Below are positions 24,663 to 31,880 of a DNA stretch of 36,111 bases, in pieces. The stretch spans positions 1-36,111 of the forward strand of contig JASBYZ010000004.1 of NCBI GenBank assembly GCA_029983705.1. The letters are read 5' to 3'. Numbering within the stretch: the first letter of the stretch is position 1; the number at the start of each line of letters is the position of its first letter. This DNA is from Coriobacteriales bacterium (GTDB lineage Bacteria; Actinomycetota; Coriobacteriia; Coriobacteriales; JAEZZM01). The notes under the pieces were generated by a model. It was not told the DNA's origin. It saw nothing but the letters and a program-made list of their open reading frames with translations, and ran no database searches. A program made the translations under genes and the position numbers.

Positions 24663-24704
24663 TTGACATCATACTATGCATCGCATACTATGTAAAGCAT
24701 AGTA
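24663..24704. promoter_or_regulatory. Overlapping face-to-face promoters with PadR operator repeats
   Basis: Minus strand: -35 TTTACA (24696-24691) and -10 TATGAT (24673-24668), 17-base spacing, drive padR. Plus strand: TTGACA (24663-24668) and TACTAT (24686-24691), 17-base spacing, drive the 28-residue peptide gene. Operator-like repeats lie inside: CATACTATG at 24670-24678 and again at 24684-24692, a perfect inverted repeat TACTATG-taaag-CATAGTA (24686-24704), and TATGC-atc-GCATA (24675-24687). One bound PadR dimer would cover both promoters. Confidence 0.75.
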
Positions 24705-24743
24705 AGAAATATTACATGGTATTTTTTTGAAAGGAGTTCTACT

Positions 24744-24830
24744 ATGTTACTTACGCTTATATGGGCAGCAGTGTCATTGCTTGCGCTTATTGGACTTTCT
24801 GCAGCTATTTTTTCTAAAGAGATGATGTAG
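24744..24830 (+). CDS. 28-residue membrane peptide, divergent to padR
   Basis: A short open frame, MLLTLIWAAVSLLALIGL then SAAIFSKEMM. Residues 2-23 form one hydrophobic helix, ending in a short charged tail (KE). It is supported by a strong Shine-Dalgarno sequence AAAGGAG (24730-24736), seven bases before the ATG, and by a consensus-like promoter (TTGACA-17-TACTAT) that shares its DNA with the padR operator. Its last 17 bases overlap the 3' end of the opposing HAD phosphatase gene. No family is recognisable at this length. It may be a regulatory membrane peptide or a small antimicrobial-response peptide; both are guesses. Translation is not proven. Confidence 0.6.
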   Translation: MLLTLIWAAVSLLALIGLSAAIFSKEMM

Positions 24831-25713
24831 TTGCTTTTAAGAGTGCATCAGCAAATTCACACCAGCCGTCTACGTACTCTAAGCTTGTCTTAAACGTTGG
24901 TGTTTTAACTCCTTGGAGTACGTAGGATACCCGCTCTTGCTTAAGGGCGTTTTTCATCACTACATAAGATCCACTTACTTTAGCCATGTGAACATCAGCA
25001 GGGCTATCGCCTAAAGATACAACCTCTTGTGCACTATAGCCTCTTGTCTGCATATCTTTTAAAAGCGCGCTTGCCTTCGAAACACCTTTTGGTACCAGGT
25101 GATAAATATAAATAGGCTCATCTTTACCAAGGCTTAGGCCATGCTCTTTTGGGTGAATGATTCCGTTATTTACTAGTTCAAATGGGAGCTTGCTTGCTTT
25201 AACCATATCGCTTGCTTCATCTTCATCGATGTTTCCCCATAAAGATTGGGTAACGCTGCGCTCGAGCGCATAAGGCATACTGTGTTCAAGGCGACCCGAG
25301 AAATTTTGAATGAGCTTATCAGGAAGGCCTGATTTAAGTACTTGCTCAAATGGGGAAGCGTACTCATCTTCCTTAAATTCAAACTCTCCTAAAAAATACT
25401 CATTGCTATAGCCGGTTTCAGTTTTATGGGCAATAACTGTGCCAAGCTCTGAAATGTATCCATCAAGGCTAAAGAGTCTTGCAAGCTCATTTAAGACCTT
25501 TTGGTTTCTTCCGGACACTAAGATAATTTTGATACCAGCCTTTTGGAGCTCACAAATCTTTTGAGCAAGCTCGTACGAAACCTCTCCTGAGGTGTTTCTT
25601 AAAAAAGATCCACCTGGAGCTAAGAGTGTGCCATCTACATCAGTGTAGATAGCCTTAACTTCAGATAATATTTTGATGTCTTCAGGATTTTGAAACGATA
25701 AAAAATTAGTCAT
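24814..25713 (-). CDS. HAD-superfamily hydrolase, Cof-like (HAD-IIB)
   Basis: A 299-residue phosphatase-type protein. Motif I is YTDVDGTLL (23-31; Asp25 nucleophile, Asp27), motif II is ILVSGRNQ, the Lys motif is PKGVSKASALL, and motif IV is SLGDSPADVHMA. A C2-type cap lies between, placing it with Cof/mannosyl-phosphoglycerate-phosphatase-like enzymes; the substrate is unknown. The chosen ATG at 25713 lies five bases after the murE stop; in-frame starts at 25731 and 25767 lie inside murE and lack good ribosome sites. It is second in a murE-HAD operon, but a peptidoglycan link is only suggested by position. Confidence 0.85.
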   Translation of the reverse strand: MTNFLSFQNPEDIKILSEVKAIYTDVDGTLLAPGGSFLRNTSGEVSYELAQKICELQKAGIKIILVSGRNQKVLNELARLFSLDGYISELGTVIAHKTETGYSNEYFLGEFEFKEDEYASPFEQVLKSGLPDKLIQNFSGRLEHSMPYALERSVTQSLWGNIDEDEASDMVKASKLPFELVNNGIIHPKEHGLSLGKDEPIYIYHLVPKGVSKASALLKDMQTRGYSAQEVVSLGDSPADVHMAKVSGSYVVMKNALKQERVSYVLQGVKTPTFKTSLEYVDGWCEFADALLKATTSSL

Positions 25714-25717
25714 AGCC

Positions 25718-27232
25718 TTACTTTTCTCCATATAATTCGAGGGCTTTTGCTGCTTCTTCTCTATCATCTAGGTGGATAGTTTCATGAGCTAGAATTTGAT
25801 AGTCTTCATGTCCTTTGCCGGCGATAAGTACTGCATCTCCTGGACGTGCAAGCTTAACTGCAATTGCAATTGCCTGCTTTCTATCTGGCTCATAGTGTAT
25901 TTCTGCTCCAGTCTTTTGGGCTTCTCCCTCTAGACCAGGCTTAATCTCTTCAATAATAGCAAGCGGATCTTCAGTTCTTGGGTTATCTGATGTACAGATT
26001 GCGATATCTGCATGTGCAGCTACCTTTCCCATTGGAGCGCGCTTTGTGCGGTCTCTGTCTCCGCCACAGCCAAAGACTACAATCATGCGCTTTGGTCCAG
26101 TTTCAGATACTGCCTGCATAGCCTTTTCAAGAGCGTCAGCCGTATGTGCATAGTCAACAAATACATGTTGTTTATACTCTTTTCCAACTCGCTCAAGCCT
26201 GCCTGGAACTTGTTTAGTATGTTCAAGCGCATGAGCAATTTCTTCAGAGCTAAGCCCCATTTGATAGGCAATTCCAGCAGCAACTAAAGTATTTTGCACA
26301 TTAAAAGAGCCTACTAGTGGAACGTGCAAGCTAATGGTGCCGCTTGGTCCTTCAAGTTCAAGGTGTGTGCCATTTGGTGAGAGCTCAATAGAGCTTGGGT
26401 GCAGGTCTGCCTCTGGACTTCTACCAACACTTAAGTAAGAAAAGTCTCGGTCTGCACAGCCTTGTGCAAGTTTTTTGCCCCAGTCATCATCGATACAAAT
26501 AACGCGATTTTTAACATCGTAGTCCCAAAAAAGCTTTGCCTTAGCCTCAAAGTAATCTTGCATATCTTTATGAAAATCTAGGTGTTCTGAAGTAAGGTTG
26601 GTAAAGGCAGCAATGTCATAGCTAATGCCGTAGGTTCTATCAAGCGCAAGCGCGTGAGATGAGGCCTCCATTGCAAGAACTTCTGTGCCTCTTATAAGTG
26701 CCTCATATAAAAGGTGCTGGATATCTACAGACTCCGGGGTTGTGTTGTGGGTTTGGATGCTGTCTTCTTCAAATTGAGCGCCAAGGGTTCCAATTGTTGC
26801 AGCTTTGTGTCCCATCACGCGAGCAATATGTGCAGCAAGGCTCACTCCAGTTGTTTTACCGTTAGTGCCGGTAAGAGCTATCATTTTCATCTTTTTATAA
26901 GGAAAGTCATAAAAGAGCTCAGCAGCCTTGGCCATAGCTTTTCTGCCATCTTTAACGAGCAAGACGCTTACGCCAGGGTCTTCAACCTCCTTAGTTACAA
27001 CAACTGCTTGTGCACCGTGGGCAACTGCATCTGCAATATATTTGTGTCCGTCACTCTTAAAGCCCTCTATCGCACAAAAAACACTTCCATCTAAACATTT
27101 ATTTGATTGATATTCTATGGAAGTGATAGCTGAAGTAGTATCATGTTTTGAAGTGTGGGAGCTTTCAATAATAGTTGCATTAAGATGCTGTGCCAAATCA
27201 GACACGGTAATAGTCGGTAAATTCTCTTTCAT
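25718..27232 (-). CDS. murE: UDP-N-acetylmuramyl-tripeptide synthetase (MurE)
   Basis: A 504-residue Mur ligase that adds the third amino acid to UDP-MurNAc-L-Ala-D-Glu in the cytoplasm. The ATP loop is ALTGTNGKTT (119-128), followed by HNTTPESVDIQ (substrate binding), EASSHALALDR, HVFVDYAHTADALEKAM and VFGCGGDRDRTKRAPMG. The third-residue pocket motif reads SDNPRTEDP; DNPR usually indicates meso-diaminopimelate rather than L-lysine, although exceptions are known. AAGGAG precedes the ATG. It starts 68 bases from a divergent MFS exporter and is followed by a HAD phosphatase. Confidence 0.95.
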   Translation of the reverse strand: MKENLPTITVSDLAQHLNATIIESSHTSKHDTTSAITSIEYQSNKCLDGSVFCAIEGFKSDGHKYIADAVAHGAQAVVVTKEVEDPGVSVLLVKDGRKAMAKAAELFYDFPYKKMKMIALTGTNGKTTGVSLAAHIARVMGHKAATIGTLGAQFEEDSIQTHNTTPESVDIQHLLYEALIRGTEVLAMEASSHALALDRTYGISYDIAAFTNLTSEHLDFHKDMQDYFEAKAKLFWDYDVKNRVICIDDDWGKKLAQGCADRDFSYLSVGRSPEADLHPSSIELSPNGTHLELEGPSGTISLHVPLVGSFNVQNTLVAAGIAYQMGLSSEEIAHALEHTKQVPGRLERVGKEYKQHVFVDYAHTADALEKAMQAVSETGPKRMIVVFGCGGDRDRTKRAPMGKVAAHADIAICTSDNPRTEDPLAIIEEIKPGLEGEAQKTGAEIHYEPDRKQAIAIAVKLARPGDAVLIAGKGHEDYQILAHETIHLDDREEAAKALELYGEK

Positions 27233-27300
27233 AGCTCTCCTTAAGAGAAATAGTTGTAAGGTAACTAGCTAGTATATTATCACCCAGAAACGGTTCATAT

Positions 27301-28719
27301 ATGTCTACTCAAAATAATAATAATCCATGGAAAATAATGATTGTCATCATTCTCGCGCTCTTTATGATCATGCTTGATGTGAGTGTGGTGACTGTGGCGC
27401 TTACAGAGATTGGAAAAGATTTAGGAGCAGACACAAGTTCAGTGTCATGGGTGCTCAATGCCTACACGCTTATATTTGCATCCTGTTTGATTTTAGCGGG
27501 AAGGCTTGGAGACAACTTTGGCATTAAACGTGTCTTTTTAGCTGGCCTTATAATCTTTGCGCTTTCATCGCTAGCCTGCGCTCTTGCACCAAATATTGCT
27601 CTGCTTATAGTAATGAGGTTGGTGCAAGCCTTTGGAGCGGCGCTTATTATGCCTGCTACCTTAAGTTTAGTTACCTTGGCCTTTCCTGCAAATAAGCGAG
27701 GTATGGCAATGGGTATTTGGGGAACTACCTCTGGACTTGCCTCTGCTTTAGGTCCAGCAATTGGAGGAGTGCTCACTCAAAGTTTTGGCTGGAGATCAAT
27801 ATTTTATTTAAACCTTCCAATAAGCATACTTGCGGTATTGGGAGCGCTCATTTGGATTCAAGACTCAAAATCTCTTAAACAAAAACTAGATATCTTTGGC
27901 GCAGTTCTTTCCATCCTTATGCTGCTCTTTTTTACCTTAGGACTTACTCTTGTGGCCGAGCAGGGCTTCACGAGCCTTGCACAGGCACTTTTTATATTGA
28001 GCATCATCTTTTTTATAGTCTTTTTATTGCGCGAAAAAGAGATGGGCTCTCAAGCACTTTTAGATCTTGCGCTCTTTAGGGAAGGTTCATTTAGTATTGG
28101 TGTACTTGTGGGCTTCTTTTTAATGTTTGGCATGATGGGAGTATTTTATATTTTGCCGCTATTCTGGCAGACAAATCTTAACTTTAGCCCAGCTCAGGCT
28201 GGTATTGCACTCATGCCTATGACTTTAAGTATGCTAGTAGCAACCCCGCTGGTGGGTGTTTTGACCGATAAGATCTCTCCTAAAATTATTATGATAATAG
28301 GCTCAGTACTTGCAGTCTTGGGCTGCGCTGGCTTAAGCTATTTCATCTTTAGTCATATAGAGGGTCTGCCAATAATGCTTGTACTCCTAATAGCTGGAAT
28401 TGGAATGGCACTATTACAGACGCCACTTACTGCAACTGTGATGGCAAGCCTGCCAGCATCAAAGTCAGGGTCAGGCTCAAGTGCGCTTACTACAGCACGT
28501 CAACTTGGCTCATTAATAATTGTTGCCCTTATTACGCTCACAATTGGTCAAAGTGCTTCGGGAGGTCAAAATCTTATAGAAGTACCAGCTAACAGCGCTG
28601 CGCTCTCTCTTATATATGTAAGTGTTGGCTATTTGATTTGTGTAGCGCTTTTGTTGTTTATGAAAAAAGAAAAAATTGAGCAAATTGTAAATAGAAAATC
28701 TGAGTCAGATAATCTATAA
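27301..28719 (+). CDS. MFS multidrug exporter, DHA2 (EmrB/QacA) family
   Basis: A 472-residue membrane protein with about 14 helices. It shows the DHA2 motifs: MLDVSVVTVALTEIGKDLG in helix 1 (the D1 motif), AGRLGDNFGIKRVFLAG between helices 2 and 3 (motif A), RLVQAFGAALIMPATLSLV (motif B) and GPAIGGVLTQSFGWRSIFYLN (motif C, antiporter signature). It is predicted to expel drugs or toxic compounds using the proton gradient. It is divergent from murE; the 68-base gap holds TAGTATATTATC, a likely -10, leaving a very short leader with little Shine-Dalgarno sequence. No TetR or MarR regulator is adjacent. Confidence 0.92.
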   Translation: MSTQNNNNPWKIMIVIILALFMIMLDVSVVTVALTEIGKDLGADTSSVSWVLNAYTLIFASCLILAGRLGDNFGIKRVFLAGLIIFALSSLACALAPNIALLIVMRLVQAFGAALIMPATLSLVTLAFPANKRGMAMGIWGTTSGLASALGPAIGGVLTQSFGWRSIFYLNLPISILAVLGALIWIQDSKSLKQKLDIFGAVLSILMLLFFTLGLTLVAEQGFTSLAQALFILSIIFFIVFLLREKEMGSQALLDLALFREGSFSIGVLVGFFLMFGMMGVFYILPLFWQTNLNFSPAQAGIALMPMTLSMLVATPLVGVLTDKISPKIIMIIGSVLAVLGCAGLSYFIFSHIEGLPIMLVLLIAGIGMALLQTPLTATVMASLPASKSGSGSSALTTARQLGSLIIVALITLTIGQSASGGQNLIEVPANSAALSLIYVSVGYLICVALLLFMKKEKIEQIVNRKSESDNL

Positions 28720-28788
28720 TAGCACAACCACATTGGTTAACAGCAGTTTTGAAGCCAAGTTAAACAGTTATGTAAAAAATGTGTCATG

Positions 28789-28817
28789 TTTACATTTGTG
28801 TTTCAAATTGCTAATAT
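28789..28817 (+). promoter_or_regulatory. Promoter of the tRNA-Val/tRNA-Asp operon
   Basis: TTTACA (28789-28794) and TAATAT (28812-28817) are spaced by 17 bases, and the first tRNA begins 10 bases downstream. Confidence 0.65.
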
Positions 28818-28827
28818 TTTACTTCGC

Positions 28828-28902
28828 GGGCGATTGGCGCAGCGGTAGCGCAGGTGCCTTACAAGCACAAGGCCGGGGGTTCAAATCCCTCATCGCCCAC
28901 CA
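28828..28902 (+). tRNA. tRNA-Val (anticodon TAC)
   Basis: A full cloverleaf is readable. The acceptor stem GGGCGAT pairs with ATCGCCC, the anticodon stem GTGC/GCAC has loop CTTACAA, and the T arm is CCGGG-GTTCAAAT-CCCTC-like. Discriminator A and CCA are encoded. It reads GUA valine codons. Confidence 0.96.
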
Positions 28903-28916
28903 TTTTATTTTTTACT

Positions 28917-28993
28917 GGGGTGCTAGCTCAGCTGGTTAGAGCGCTGGCCTGTCAAGCCAGAGGCCGCGGGTTCAAGTCCCGTGCATCCCGCCA
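28917..28993 (+). tRNA. tRNA-Asp (anticodon GTC)
   Basis: The acceptor stem GGGGTGC pairs with GCATCCC (one G-U). The D arm is GCTCAGCTGGTTAGAGC, the anticodon stem CTGGC/GCCAG encloses CTGTCAA, and the T arm is CGGGTTCAAGTCCCG. Discriminator G and CCA are encoded. It lies 14 bases after tRNA-Val. Confidence 0.97.
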
Positions 28994-29004
28994 CTTACAT
29001 CTGC

Positions 29005-29036
29005 AAGCCAGGACTTAAGGGTCTTGGCTTTTTTAT
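29005..29036 (+). terminator. Terminator of the tRNA operon
   Basis: A ten-base-pair stem AAGCCAGGAC (29005-29014) with GTCTTGGCTT (29021-29030), one G-U pair, is followed by a T-rich run. Confidence 0.9.
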
Positions 29037-29181
29037 TGTTAGTGGTTAATAACCGCTATAACCCGCTAATTTTTCCATAAGATATAAGCCAGTAAAATTT
29101 CAGATTTGTCTAAGGTATTTTTTAGTACTCCAATATAAGGTCACTCATAACTGAAAGAAGCTAAAAGGTTATAAAACTGTA

Positions 29182-29217
29182 ACCAAATTGGTGACATTGG
29201 TGTAAAATGAATATAGT
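29182..29217 (+). promoter_or_regulatory. Promoter and operator candidate of the HigA-like gene
   Basis: TTGGTG (29188-29193) and TATAGT (29212-29217) are spaced by 18 bases. The palindrome ACCAAATTGGT (29182-29192) covers the -35, as expected for an autoregulating antitoxin-type repressor. Confidence 0.5.
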
Positions 29218-29296
29218 AGATTCCAAAAAATTGATATGTTTAGCAAACACTAATCCAAAAAAGTTTGATAAATTATTTTCGCAGGAGGGATGAGCT

Positions 29297-29635
29297 ATGC
29301 TTAATAGAATAGAAGCTTCATATTATTCATCCCCAGGAGCTGAGATCGCAGGCTGGTTGAAAGAACATCACAAAACCCAAGAGTGGCTTGCGCATAAATT
29401 AGGAAAGTCACGAAAGTATGTTAACGAGCTTGTAAATGCAAAAGCTCGATTGAATGAATTTACCGCTATTGATTTATCTGAAGTATTAGGGATGACGCCA
29501 GAATATTGGCTTATGCGTGAAGCTTCCTACCGTTTAGCACTTGCGCTAGCGGCACGACAAAATATAGAGGTTGAGCAGGAAGACGGTAGTTTTTCAAAAG
29601 CTGAATTCACCCAAAAATTTGCTTCTTCGTACTAA
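29297..29635 (+). CDS. HigA-like helix-turn-helix regulator (XRE family), no toxin partner seen
   Basis: A 112-residue DNA-binding protein. The HTH spans about residues 23-65: TQEWLAHKLGKSRKYVNELVNAKARL, then FTAIDLSEVLGMTPEYWLMRE, which is the HigA/VapI ('plasmid maintenance antidote') pattern including the typical W/YWL ending. AGGAGGG lies before the ATG. HigB toxins normally lie directly upstream, but the 300-base gap upstream holds no such frame, and the downstream gene is a phosphatase. It may be an orphan antitoxin or a repurposed transcriptional regulator. Confidence 0.85.
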   Translation: MLNRIEASYYSSPGAEIAGWLKEHHKTQEWLAHKLGKSRKYVNELVNAKARLNEFTAIDLSEVLGMTPEYWLMREASYRLALALAARQNIEVEQEDGSFSKAEFTQKFASSY

Positions 29636-29637
29636 TC

Positions 29638-29666
29638 TTGCGAGCAGCATCTAGGATTGTCATAAT
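29638..29666 (+). promoter_or_regulatory. Candidate promoter of the HAD-IB/unknown gene pair
   Basis: TTGCGA (29638-29643) and CATAAT (29661-29666) are spaced by 17 bases, about 65 bases before the likely start codon. Confidence 0.4.
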
Positions 29667-29738
29667 AGTAAAGATGCTATTCATTCTTGTTTGCATGATA
29701 AAATAGACATTTACTGTAGGGCCAACAAAGGATTTGTA

Positions 29739-30506
29739 TTGCCACATAATTCATATGAACCAGCTCAAGCTGCGCAGGATGATTTTATAGAGACCAAAGA
29801 AGCGTTTAGTCCGGATTCAAGTTACACACCAGAAGATCCAGTAAAGATTGCAGCGCTCGATTTTGACGGAACCTTAATTAGTGGACAATCAGGTTCAGAG
29901 CTCGTGTACTACCTTATCAGCAGAAAACTTATGGACTGGAAGCTGGTACTTAAAGTTGGCTGGTGGGGCATTAGATATAAGCTACGTCTCCCTGTTGAGC
30001 AGTCAGAAGTTAGAGAAGACATTTTTTCTCTTTTTACTAATAAATCTACTGAAACCGTAAGCAAGTTTATGCACGAGTTTCACACTAAACACCTGATTAG
30101 AATGTATACGCAAGATGTCTTTAATGAGGTTGCAAGACTTCAGCGTGAGGGCTATTACGTGATTATTGTATCCGCCTCCTTTATGCATATTGTGCTACCG
30201 GCTGCAGAACACATTAATGCAGACGCTGTTTTAGCTACACAGATGCAGCATACTGTAGATGGAAGCGGTTTTACCGGAAAAGTTGATGGCCTTCCTGTAG
30301 AAGGAGAACAAAAGGTCTACTCGATAGTTGAATTTGCTAACGCAAAGTTTGGCGAGAATAACTGGGTCTTAGATTGTGCTTACGGAGACCATTATTCTGA
30401 CTGGCATATGCTGGATTTTGCAGTTCAAGGCTATGCGGTAAACCCTGATACAAAAATGGAGGATATAGCTAAGCAAAAGGGCTGGCCAATATTACATTGG
30501 AAGTAG
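29739..30506 (+). CDS. HAD-IB family phosphatase (SerB-like)
   Basis: A 255-residue hydrolase. Motif I is ALDFDGTLISGQSG (Asp41 nucleophile, Asp43), followed by an all-helical cap (about 55-125), motif II YYVIIVSASF, and motif III/IV VLDCAYGDHYSDWHML. The arrangement is that of HAD-IB enzymes, which include phosphoserine phosphatase and phosphorylcholine- or lipid-phosphate-type phosphatases; the GDHYSD variant does not fix the substrate. TTG at 29739 is preferred as the start, since AAAGGA lies six bases upstream, whereas the TTG at 29691 has no ribosome site. The next gene starts three bases after its stop. Confidence 0.8.
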   Translation: MPHNSYEPAQAAQDDFIETKEAFSPDSSYTPEDPVKIAALDFDGTLISGQSGSELVYYLISRKLMDWKLVLKVGWWGIRYKLRLPVEQSEVREDIFSLFTNKSTETVSKFMHEFHTKHLIRMYTQDVFNEVARLQREGYYVIIVSASFMHIVLPAAEHINADAVLATQMQHTVDGSGFTGKVDGLPVEGEQKVYSIVEFANAKFGENNWVLDCAYGDHYSDWHMLDFAVQGYAVNPDTKMEDIAKQKGWPILHWK

Positions 30507-30509
30507 AAA

Positions 30510-31268
30510 ATGTTTGATCCAGATCGCTTTTTAACACAAAAGACGCCTCAGCATGTATTAATAGTAGATAACTATGCGCACAGAAGCATGGTTATGAGCC
30601 AGCGTGTTGCTTCAAGCCTTGGATTTATTCCGATTGCTTTTAATATAGGTGACCTCTTTGAAGAGGCAAAAGATAGACCATTTTTGCTTCAGTCACACAT
30701 CAAAGACACCATGGCACTTTTTGAAACGCTTATACAAAGAAATAGAAGACCAATTATGATAGCCCAAATGAGGCTTTCGGAATTGAGTCTAGACTATCTA
30801 GAAACTGAGCATTTTGGTGGTCTTTTACTGCACGGCTTTAAAGAAATTCTTTCCAATTTTCCGCAAACCTTCTTAATTCTATTAGCAGATTCCCTTGATC
30901 ATGTGCCAGAGTTTTTGCTTGATTTGGATAGAAAGGGACTTGAAACTATTCAAGCATCAAGTAATCCTAATATTCGTCATGAACTTGCACTCAGGCTGTT
31001 ATCGTCAGATGAATACTGTGATGAACTTATTGATTACACACGTTTAGCAATGTGGGCGCGTCCGGTAAATTTAGCAGAACTATCCAAATCATATTCAAGT
31101 CAAAAAGTTGATCGTGATCAGATAAAAAATAATCTCAGTATTGACGGACAGACTCCTAAACTTACCACACATGACCTCTTGCTTGTGATATATCATGCGA
31201 TGAAGCCGGGGTTGCATAAAGATCACTTAGAGGCACATCTCGCTAGACATCTTTTAGATCAAATCTAA
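30510..31268 (+). CDS. Conserved-looking protein of unknown function
   Basis: I do not recognise this 252-residue protein. It is soluble-looking, without a signal peptide or clear membrane helix. The N-terminal part (about residues 15-130) alternates hydrophobic strands and helices (HVLIVDNYAHRSMVM, FLILLADSLDH), as in a Rossmann-like or P-loop-like alpha/beta fold, but no Walker motif is visible. The C-terminal part (about 140-252) is helical. GGAAG precedes the ATG and the start is three bases after the HAD-IB gene's stop, so the two are almost certainly co-translated. The codon composition looks native. A fold-level search is the way to classify it. Confidence 0.75.
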   Translation: MFDPDRFLTQKTPQHVLIVDNYAHRSMVMSQRVASSLGFIPIAFNIGDLFEEAKDRPFLLQSHIKDTMALFETLIQRNRRPIMIAQMRLSELSLDYLETEHFGGLLLHGFKEILSNFPQTFLILLADSLDHVPEFLLDLDRKGLETIQASSNPNIRHELALRLLSSDEYCDELIDYTRLAMWARPVNLAELSKSYSSQKVDRDQIKNNLSIDGQTPKLTTHDLLLVIYHAMKPGLHKDHLEAHLARHLLDQI

Positions 31269-31379
31269 TCACATAAATAGAGTGTGAATTTAGGCTACAT
31301 TATTCACATGCAATTTTATATATGCTAAATTATTAAATGATACTGCTGACATAAAGTAACATTAATGATGGGATGGGCT

Positions 31380-31880
31380 ATGGAAATCACTCGTAGAACT
31401 GATTATGCGGTGCGCTTAATTTCTGGCTTAGTTAGGTCACAAGGTGAGCCGCTCTCAGTTAAAACTGCAGCTGAAGAATATGACGTACCATATTCATTTG
31501 CCCGCTCTATCCAGCATGATCTTGTATTATCAGGAATAATTACTTCCCAGCGCGGTGCTAGTGGTGGCATGCTTTTAAATATTGACCCATCAAAGGTAAC
31601 CATGCTTGAGCTTGTTGAGTCTGTTCAAGGACCAATTAGCGTAGCGGTTTGTGCACGTGAGAAGGATTATTGCCCAAGAGAAAAAGCTTGCGAGTTTCAT
31701 CATGTTTGGGTGGGAGCAGACAAACTCTTAAAAAATTATCTTTCATCGGTAACAATCCAGGACTTGGTTGACGGCGCAAAGAGTCCAAGTATCTCAAGCG
31801 AGCTTGCTAAAGAAGACGCTTTCACTCCTGAGAAGATGCATCACGTACCGTGCCAGGGTTGCTCAACTTTACATGACTAA
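31380..31880 (+). CDS. Rrf2-family transcriptional regulator with Fe-S-type cysteines
   Basis: A 166-residue winged-helix regulator beginning MEITRRTDYAVRLISGLVRS, the family's standard N-terminus; this fixes the start at 31380 rather than at the ATGs 15 and 12 bases earlier. The DNA-binding segment includes YSFARSIQHDLVLSGII and TSQRGASGGMLL. Three cysteines Cys91-x6-Cys98-x5-Cys104 match the IscR/NsrR cluster ligands, so it should sense iron-sulfur state, NO or redox stress. The C-terminus has an additional MHHVPCQGC with Cys158-x2-Cys161. It overlaps the MutY-like gene by eight bases and lies 1.1 kb before rubrerythrin, forming an oxidative-stress neighbourhood. Confidence 0.88.
   Translation: MEITRRTDYAVRLISGLVRSQGEPLSVKTAAEEYDVPYSFARSIQHDLVLSGIITSQRGASGGMLLNIDPSKVTMLELVESVQGPISVAVCAREKDYCPREKACEFHHVWVGADKLLKNYLSSVTIQDLVDGAKSPSISSELAKEDAFTPEKMHHVPCQGCSTLHD

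Larger units (their letters stand above)
28994..29296. other. 303-base gap after the tRNAs
   Basis: It holds the tRNA terminator, then AT-rich sequence without a plausible gene, then the HigA-type gene's promoter. The perfect inverted repeat ACCAA-a-TTGGT at 29182-29192 overlaps that promoter. I looked for a HigB-type toxin frame or a repeated tRNA 3' end and saw neither. Confidence 0.6.

Noticed and set aside
28733..28939. 68-residue open frame over the tRNA genes
   Set aside because: It runs through tRNA-Val and into tRNA-Asp; the structured RNAs explain the sequence.
28917..29296. Phage or island attachment site at tRNA-Asp
   Set aside because: No duplicated tRNA 3' end and no integrase in the window.
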